Origin: Ditylenchus dipsaci
Lineage: Eukaryota; Nematoda; Chromadorea; Rhabditida; Anguinidae
Direction: 5' to 3'
Length of the DNA stretch: 64,000 nucleotides
NCBI GenBank assembly: GCA_004194705.1
Contig: SADC01001042.1
Location: 1-64,000 of the forward strand
Of this stretch, positions 56,229-64,000 are shown in pieces. A program made the position numbers and the translations under genes. Positions within the stretch are counted from its first letter, which is position 1. Every line of letters starts with the position of its first letter. The notes under the pieces are model-generated. The model had not been told where the DNA came from. It did not search any database and saw nothing but the letters and a program-made list of their open reading frames with translations.

Positions 56229-59200
56229 TCAGGCCCAGAATTTCGTTGGAACATCAGGGCGTAGCACATCATTGCATTCTTCGCTACAATTAATATTTTA
56301 ATTTTTTATTCAATCATTACCTAACTTACAAGAAGTCCGGTGGGAGTTCCTGGTCACGCAAAGTGTTTTTGTCATAGCCTCTGTCTTCAATTCCGAATCT
56401 GGACAAAAGGTTATTTTCTAATAATTTTTTAAGTTTTTATGAAAAATGCTCACCGGCTGACTTTCCAATTGTTTCGACCTCGTTTGGCAAGATCGGAGGC
56501 AGAATAGAGAGGTGCAGGCACAGACACTGGCGACAACACAATACCGTGAGCATAACACAGATTGTAGGACACCTGTAATATTTAGATTTTTAGCCCTATT
56601 TTATATTGGGCGCCGATTTTTGAACTTGGACCTCCCTGTTGTTGTTTTTCGAAATTTCCAACAAATTTTTTACACTTTTATTAACAAAATTACTTTGCTA
56701 TGTCGTCGGTCGCAAAAGTTTTCATATTTTTGCGTATGCCGTAAAACTGAAAGCCATGAATGCTCTGATGAATTTCTTCGAAGTGGCTATTACGCTACCT
56801 AATTGCATACCTTCTCTCTTCCTACATAGCAAAAACTGCTTTCATACAGAATTGTCAAGCCAAGTATTGGTTTTTTTGAACAATGTTACTTGCTATGTTA
56901 TGAAAAATTTGTTCGACATTACGGGAAAAAACAGAGTGCGATCAAGTTCGAAAATCGGTACCCAATATAGGATAGGACCATATTTTTTTAGCTTTTTTTT
57001 GACTTAAAGTACACCGCGAAAGGTTGGTTCGGTTCTAATACAATGGATCGAATGGGTTTAAGAAGTCAGATTTCGAAGTCTCGAGTAGAAGATTTTTAGA
57101 GAATTTTCGGCGCTGCTATAATACAATCCCCCCCCCCCAAAATCGACCTACTGTCATATACACCCCCCCCTCCAAAACCGGCTTTTTTAGGAACGGTCAA
57201 AAACCATTTTTATACGATAATTTCGCTATAAAAAGACCACAAAAGCAAATTAAATGGGATTACGGGCTGTATAGGGAGGGGAAGGGAATAATACAGAGGC
57301 CACTTTTTGAGATGCTTGGGATCCTAAGATTATTAATTCTCTAAGCGTCTAAGGGCACTTACAAACCCAGGAACTTGTGACAGTAGTGTATATGACGTCG
57401 AATTTTCGAATTATGGTCTTAAAGATTGAAACAGTGAATGTATCGAGTATCGTTTGCTTGACCCAAAGTTTAAAACTTTTTGAGTCGGTTAATCTGAAAA
57501 TATAGATATCAAAATTTTAAAAAGCCCTTATTGCATCTTTTGCAGCATTTTGAAAGACCATGACCCGGTTTATTGCGGTTCCAAAAACATTCCTACATTT
57601 TGAGTCTTTTTAGGAGTTCTCTTTCGAGAGCCTAGCTTCAAGGATTTCAATTTTTTAATCTATTTTCTAGTACCAGATTTTACAGCCTTTTATCTGTCTT
57701 CACAAACTTTATTTCTAGGTTAAAATAATTAGCCATGAACTTTTGAGTCTAAACGGTTAAATGTCTGATCAGGGTGACCAACTCAAATTTCAAAAGGTAG
57801 CAAAATTCTTCCGACAGATGGAATTGTAAGCAATTTTTTTATAAGGTGGCATGGGGAGAAAGAGGTGACAAAAATACTACATTTCATTTTTTCAAAAAGT
57901 GGCGAGTTGGTAACCCTTTGTCTGGTCCAAGAATTTGGAAGAAACAAAAAGATCTACATATTCCAGTTCTTCTAGCGGCATCCTGGGCTCGCAGTTGTCT
58001 ACAACCACTGTGCATCGGATTGGCTGGGCTGTTCCCTAGAAAAAGTCGTTTTGTAATTATTCATTTCAAATTCAATTGAGAGCTGAAAATAGTGTTTACC
58101 TGGATGGTTTTGTGGCCGACCAGTAAGAACTCGGTGTATGATGGGTGCATGACTGCTTGATCCACAACCGTCCCTGGTCTCACATTTTGCTCGTGGGGTC
58201 TTCCTTGGGGATTGATGTTGGTAGGCACAACTCTATAGTTTGAGTTATGCTGGACAACTACGATGGTTAGTTCTGGCGTCTGAAAATCGGTCTGCTCCGT
58301 CTGGAGCTCGGCAAACGCCGCAACGAAGGCGCCTTGCTCCTGGTCAGCCACCTGGAATATGCGTAAGCATAAGGTACTTTTCTAGTCTCACCACACAGTC
58401 AATCTTCGATATAAAATAGACCCTGGAGACCGGCCATAAGTGTACGTTATATCGAAGTTTACTTGGCTTTAATTTCAATCTGACCAACCAAATGCACATC
58501 AGCACTATATCGGGTGTACATATCAAAGGTTAGATCGAAGGTTGGCTGTACTCGATTTTTTGAAAAAGTGAACAAGAATCACATTATAAGCTAACTTTTC
58601 AGCTTTACAAGATAAAAGAAACATTTGTAGATGCTTTCGTGACTAAACCTTTGAAAATGTGTATAAAAAATCTGCAATCACCTCTCAAACGTACAGAAAC
58701 TACCCTTAATTTTGAGTTTTTTAAGGCCGACCTAAAAATCGTAATTTGATGTATCTTATATACTTTTCTTATAGCTAATTTTGTATCCCTGTTTATTTTT
58801 CTTTGCTCCAAGATAGCAATAAATGCAAAGTTTTTGAAAGAGAAGATAAATTCCCAAGTGAGTATGCACTCAAAAGCCAGCTTTTTCTTTATAATACACG
58901 GCCCGTCAAAATTTGAATTTTATAGCATTAGAGAACTTTCGTGCCAAGACTAATTCCCAAAAAAATTATTGATTTATTTTCCTTCTTCTTTTCTGGTCGC
59001 AAATTTTTCTTATCACAGTGAACATTGTAGTATTTGGTCTCAAAAAATTTGATGGATTCTCAGCTTTTGAATGACACCAAATATGCAATAGCAAAAATAA
59101 TAGTAGCGCTAGATTTATTGATTTACATTGCCAAAAATAGTTTTGGAAAAACGACGTGCATTCTTCTCGAATTCGTAATTTTTTTACCTATGTTTATTTC

Positions 59201-62200
59201 AATTTTTCTATATTTGAATGAAAGAGGAGTGTTTTTCCTACCCGCAGGTCAATTTTTAAAATAAATTTGACCTATTTACAGTTTTTCCGATCTACTTGTA
59301 TTTTTTTTTCGGCTTTTCAAGTATATGGAGACCAGAAAGTCTTTCGTTTTGACCAAGAACACTAAGGAAATTCGTTTTTAGAGTCGAAATTAGTCTCTTT
59401 ATCTAAATTTGGTGAGATGTGGTCAATATTACTATTGTTTTTTGAAATATGACCATTTTCAGTTAACACTCTAAATTTAGATCACTGGATTCCTAATGAT
59501 CGTATTACAGCTTTTTGCAAAAATTTTAAGCGCGTCTTAGCTTAAGAAAAGTATACCTTTGTGTTATCATTCATTTTGCATGCTCTTTTGTATAAAAATT
59601 TCAAAAAACGTAAATCAATTCTAAAAAAGTGAGAAAAGTACGAATTGCGCCAAAATGTTTGAAAGGTACCTGAAAACCTTGGCGTTCTGTTGGTTTTAAA
59701 GCGCTATGAAATTCAAATTTTGACGGGCCGTGAATAAGCAGTTCAAAAAGTGCAACGCAAATGATTTTTCAGACGTATGTGCTTGTCCTTAGTTGGACCG
59801 CCGCCGGCGGCACCCCTTCGGTTACCTTCGGCGGCCCCCCGGCGGTGCCCAGCGGTCATAGATTTTTGAGATGAGAGCGGCACAATTATCTCAAAAATCT
59901 ATGACCGCCGGGCACCGCCGAAGGTAACTGCCGCCGAAGGTAACCGAAGGGTGCCGCGGGCAACCAGACATTTTCTAATATTTTTAGAATTTGTCGCGCG
60001 ACATTTTCTAATATTTTTCGGTAAATTCGGTTGTTTTGTCCCGAATTTACCGAAAAATATTAGAAAATGTCGCGCGACAAATTCTAAAAATATTAGAAAA
60101 TGTCTGGTTGCCGTGCCGCCGGCGGCGGTCCAACTATGTGCCTGTCCTTTTATGGTCCCACGTAAAAAACACAAAAAATTTACTAATTGAAATGAAAATA
60201 CTTACAGTAGCAAAGGCACCTTCACTGGTGCCACCTCTGTACACCATCAGATGTAGGGGCCACCGTTTGGCCTTTTCGGCATAGTTCATGATAGCCTAGA
60301 ACAAAAGATTTTTTACAATAAAATTGAAACGGTAAAACTTGAAATCGAGATTTTGTCATTAGAAAAAAATTGCCATTAAGGACAATAGAAATTTGTAATT
60401 TGAGGCGGACAGCTTTTTTATTTCTAAATTTTGAAGACTTTTTTCAAAAATTTCGTTATTATTTGTTATTGTTATTATTATTTGTAATCGTTTTTATGTA
60501 ATGTATAGCGTCGGAAATTTCCAAATGTTTTTTATTCAAAAAACATAACAAATTTGAAAAAGAAAAGTCCTGACTCGCCGGCCAGTTTTTATATTCAAGT
60601 GGCTATTTAAAAAATTTAAAAAGAGCGCGAACCTGCTTGACTCTGGATGTCAGCTCTAGAATACTAGTCTCCCGAGTTTTTTGACTAAAAATTGCCAATC
60701 GAAAATGTATATTAATATAAGCTGTCAAAAAAACACGCACCACCAATAGGTTCCCCTCATCAGGAGAGGGTGGCCACAAGTGTACGCCATCTGAAAAATT
60801 CGGTATTAATTTTTACTAACTAGTTTAAAACAACAGAAATAAACTTACGCCAACAATTGTGGGTTCAGTGGCCGGGATCTTGGCCTGTCTCTCATACAAG
60901 CTCTGTGGGCCAGCATGCGACATGTCGAGCCGATAAACAGACGAGCATCCGCCATCCATTCCTATAAATTTGACAATTTTAATAAAAAAATTAAGGGCGG
61001 AGAAAGCTGAAAAAATTACCTTGGCCACAACATCGTGCTGGCAGGCAGGGTTTTGATGCACATTTGATGGGCCGTCGACATTCCTAATTTTTTTAATAAA
61101 ATATCGTATAAGTCTACAAGCCAAAATTGCAACATCAAATCATATTTCCAAAAATTCATTTCAAAAACGCTCTAAAAAGAGTCTTGTAACTTTTCTCATT
61201 AATATCGACACCAAACATTTTCGCAACATCAGCTACAGAGGGCGTTAAAAGTCTTGGCAGCGGCGCCAGTCGATACCGGTGCTTTCAAATAACTGTTTGA
61301 AAATTGAGGTGCCACAGAAAATGTATCAATCTTTTACGCAGTGTCTTATTTTACGCAGGGTTTCAATTTCCGGGAAATTAAAAAAAATTAGAAACTCGGA
61401 TACTGACCTTGCTACTCCAACTTTTAATGTTGCATAAGTTTTTTTCATATTGCAAGCCCAGGCAGTCAACAAAATATGGTTTGAAAACGACATTTAAAAA
61501 GTCATATTGTTGTATTATTCTGGGCAGGGTAATTGATAGAGAATATGTATCAGCTTTTTAGAATTAAATTATTTTACTTTTGGTTGAAAAGTTTATTTTT
61601 TATTTGTTTTTAACACTCGACAGAATTCTTTTGAAATAAATTTAAAAAATGGTGGAAAGAACAAACGTCTAAAAATCGCTACTAAAAATTTAGATGACAA
61701 AACAACTATGGTGATTAAAATTTTCATAGGGTTCTTGTTTAATTTTCCATATCCCCTCAGTGGTGGTTTCTTGTTCGCAAAGTTTTTAACCCGCGTCAGA
61801 ACGCTAAAAATCTTTATCGACAAAAATACTTACCATAGTTGACACACCCAATTTCAAATTGAACTTGAGACTGACGTTATCAATGACCATCTGAGCACCT
61901 TTAGTGCCAAGGGCCTTTTGGACGGTCTGCAAAAAAAATTAAAAACTAGAATTCACCCTCATGAAAAAAGCTTTTGGAACATAACGGAAATTTTAAGAAA
62001 AAACTCGAAAATGCGCAAACATTTTTGATGGATTATCTGCACTGTTTTTTCTATTTCGGTGTTGTTTTGTAATAAAAAATTCTATTTACCGTGTATTCTT
62101 TAATAATCCCACACCCTCTAATAATCTATTAACATCCCTTAGTATTCTGTTTTTTCATTTGACAACGCCATTAGCTACTGAGCTACAGGTGGTTCACGGT

Positions 62201-62928
62201 GTTATCAGTATATTTTTATTATGATATTTTTTTACAATATTATTTCTTTTCGTTATTTATTTCTTTTTTAACCATTTTTTAAGAATGTTAAAAAATTTTA
62301 CTTTTCCGAATGCTTGAACTCAGTGCTTTAAGTTTGGAATCTCTAAGCTCTACTCAGATCTCAGTCTTTTAGTGTCTAAAAATAGAAACAACAGGCGGAC
62401 CAAGGTAGAAACCAGAAATTTAACTTTTTTCAAAAAATTCCGAATGCCTTTTTGCAAAGGCACGTTTGAGGGCATAAAATAGCACAAAAACACGTTCTGC
62501 GGCGTTTTCTATTGCGCCAATTTTCTTTTGCCGTAACGAGATTTTTTATGGAAAAAATTGTGGAATTTTTTTGATGACGAAAAATCATACTAAAAGGCTT
62601 GCCCCTTTTTAAACACACTCTTTATGCAAAAGTAGTGCTCACCTGGCTAGAAACGTGCTGAGTGGTCAAGTCCCATTCCGTCTCCTATAAAATAATATAA
62701 AATTAATAAAAAATATAAAATAAAACCATCAGCTTCATGGTGTGGTGCACATCGTCCAGCTTGTCCTTCGTGAAGAACATCACAAAGCCACAGTTAGCTT
62801 TGTGATAGAACTCCATTTTCGCTCGGACGTACTCAACGTCCGTCCGTTCAAAGACTTCAGACCGAGTTGGTTGCTGGACTTGCATGCCTCGGCGCTGGCA
62901 TGTATCCAGGAGTCGGCCGATGAAATTG
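56229..62928 (-). CDS. WAGO-like Argonaute, C-terminal part (MID/PIWI), continues beyond the window
   Basis: Binds small RNAs for gene silencing. Exons: 62928-62727, 62684-62643, 61926-61834, 61083-61020, 60961-60849, 60790-60741, 60684-60633, 60295-60206, 58351-58100, 58035-57958, 56572-56454, 56398-56330, 56283-56229. Visible blocks: CGFVMFFTKDKLDDVHH, LKFNLKLG, DMSHAGPQSLYERQ, HLMVYRGGTSEGAF, ELTIVVVQ, GTVVDQAVMHPS, VGHKTIQGTAQPIRCTVVVD, LCYAHGIVLSPVSVPAPLY, ending KFWA. The slicer tetrad is incomplete: the first Asp is kept (DMSH) and a His is present (GHKT), but the second Asp (YRDG in slicers) is Gly. SHAGPQSLYER is typical of worm-specific Argonautes. The frame across 61926-60849 is unsettled: ARLFIG precedes DMSHAGP only with a one-base shift. 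PAZ exons lie to the right, outside the window. The intron 60205-58352 holds two mobile elements. Confidence 0.85.
58393..58472. mobile_element. Short MITE-like repeat of the CAGTCAA..TCGATATA family
   Basis: CAGTCAATCTTCGATATAAA pairs with TTATATCGAAGTTTACT about 50 nt downstream; it contains ACCGGCC. Same terminal family as 3916-4051. In an Argonaute intron. Confidence 0.45.
58897..59732. mobile_element. Non-autonomous element with 30-bp TIRs
   Basis: CACGGCCCGTCAAAATTTGA opens a TIR of about 30 nt that is repeated inverted at the right end with one mismatch. Both sides are flanked by AATA (58893-58896 and 59733-59736), a plausible target duplication. It has 836 bp and no transposase domain. 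It sits in the Argonaute intron next to the GC-rich palindrome. Confidence 0.75.
59791..60135. mobile_element. GC-rich compound palindrome (three nested hairpins)
   Basis: The outer arms AGTTGGACCGCCGCCGGCGG and its complement enclose two further hairpins. One, at 59808-59955, is rich in TTCGGCGG/CCGCCGAA. The other, at 59959-60112, is a perfect palindrome with arms of about 72 nt around a 10-nt loop, containing TGTCGCGCGACA. The 14-nt flanks ATGTGCTTGTCCTT (59777-59790) and ATGTGCCTGTCCTT (60136-60149) differ at one base, as expected of a long target duplication. Frames through it are artefacts. Confidence 0.8.
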
Positions 62929-63248
62929 CTGAAAACGGGAAATTGAACTTAAATTCACTTTTACACTTCCTTGGCAAGGATTTTGAGTAAAATTATGCCT
63001 ACTGTGAAGGCAAGGTCACAGTTAGTGCTGAGGGCTTTTTTAACGCAGGAATGGTTAAATATTTTTTTATTCAAACATTTTCGATCAGTGCAATTTTATA
63101 TCTGAGATGCCCGGCTACAAAATAAGCTATTGAGAAAACACATCTGACGAGAGTAAGTGAGTGCGCTCGAGTCGATACTCAGGTCGAAATGCTGACCCGT
63201 TCATTTTTATTTAAACATTTCAATTATACCTGGTGTAACAAAAGTTCC

Positions 63249-64000
63249 CGGACAAGTTTTGAGCTCACTTATTAAATAAAAATTTAACGATGAGAAAATT
63301 CCAAAAAATAGGTTTTGTAGCCCTGAATCTCCTCTTTCGAATAACATATTGCTTTCAGCTTGACTATTTGGATAAGTCACCATTTGGCTCAAACACTTGT
63401 CTGGTCATTTTGAGAAGGTTACCAACAACTTTATCACTTTAACTGGTCAAATGTTTCATTGATATTTGAGCGTCACTGCAAAATTTTATCGCCTTGTTGT
63501 AGCGCAGCTCAAGAGCCACGAAAAACATATTACAGAATGATTTTTAAAAATCTGAGTGTTGAGATATGGCTTTTGGAAAAACCAATTTCTTGAAAAAATG
63601 ACCGAAATGAAACTTTTTGCCAATTTTTCGGATTTTGGTCATTTTTTCAAGAAATTGGTTTTTTTCCAAAAGGCCATATCTCAACACTCAGATTTTCAAA
63701 AATCATTCTGTAATATGTTTTTTATGGCTCTTGAGCTGCGCTACAACAAGGCGATAAAATTTTGCAGTGACGCTCAAATATCAATGAAACATTTGACCAG
63801 TTAAAGTGATGAAATTGTTGCTAACCTTCTCAAAATGACCAGACAAGTGTTTGGAGCCAAATGGTGACTTATCCAAAATAGTCAAGCTGAAAGCAATATG
63901 TTATTCGAAAGAGGAGATTCAGGGCTACAAAACCTATTTTTTGGAATTTTCTCATCGTTAAATTTTTATTTTAATAAGTGAGCTCAAAACTTGTCCAAGA
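63249..64000. mobile_element. Foldback element running off the right edge
   Basis: The left arm 63249-63603 is repeated inverted at 63637-64000 with few differences, around a loop of about 33 nt. Shared blocks include GACAAGTTTTGAGCTCACTT and GAATCTCCTCTTTCGAATAA. No coding sequence. It lies upstream of the first Argonaute exon seen here, probably in an intron. Confidence 0.85.

Noticed and set aside
56512..57007. Plus-strand frames of 96 and 122 codons opposite the Argonaute
   Set aside because: They overlap a clear Argonaute exon and intron on the other strand, and their composition is that of AT-rich intron DNA.
59899..60284. Open frames of 79-91 codons in the GC-rich palindrome
   Set aside because: Both strands give near-mirror translations because the DNA is palindromic; an artefact of the structure.

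Overview
The window looks like nuclear DNA of a nematode, probably a plant-feeding or fungus-feeding tylenchomorph. The sequence is AT-rich. Genes are cut by many introns, small ones ending in TTTTCAG or TTTTTAG and long ones swollen by transposons. It carries a secreted family 3 pectate lyase (known from plant-parasitic nematodes and their relatives as a gene of microbial origin), a worm-type (WAGO-like) Argonaute, and relics of SH2-tyrosine kinases of the kind expanded in nematodes. The species cannot be named from the sequence.

Host genes, left to right: a small secreted protein (5371-5697, -); a TPR-domain protein (12634-16396, -); an intronless pectate lyase (20023-20769, +) with its own TATA box; an FBXL2/FBXL20-type F-box/LRR protein (26301-30449, -) of 12 exons including a 22-nt microexon; a Ser/Thr/Gln-rich protein exon (33564-33967, -); degenerate tandem SH2-kinase copies around an assembly gap (34240-35865, -); an unrecognised nine-exon gene (37627-38868, -); an ER tail-anchored ubiquitin-conjugating enzyme, UBE2J/Ubc6 type (45221-48398, +); and the C-terminal half of a WAGO-like Argonaute (56229 to beyond 62928, -).

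Transposons fill much of the rest. Two full hAT elements have exact 8-bp target duplications: 21589-24223, with an intact nine-exon transposase, and 49371-52756, whose terminal repeats are arrays of a telomere-like TTAGTG/TTAGGTG motif. A Tc1-like element (54324-56008) has long inverted/direct repeats and a transposase with frame damage and an insertion between its catalytic residues. There are many foldback elements and MITEs, some nested, a GC-rich compound palindrome (59791-60135), and satellite-like repeats at 39.5-41.1 kb.

Functionally, two genes (FBXL and UBE2J) act in ubiquitin-dependent protein degradation, one (Argonaute) in small-RNA silencing, and the secreted enzyme and small secreted protein would act at the host interface. 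I see no operon or coordinated pathway. Several conserved genes each need one or two single-base indels to read through, mostly in short homopolymers. Near-identical duplicates in the window also differ mainly in homopolymer length, so much of this frame damage is probably sequence error.
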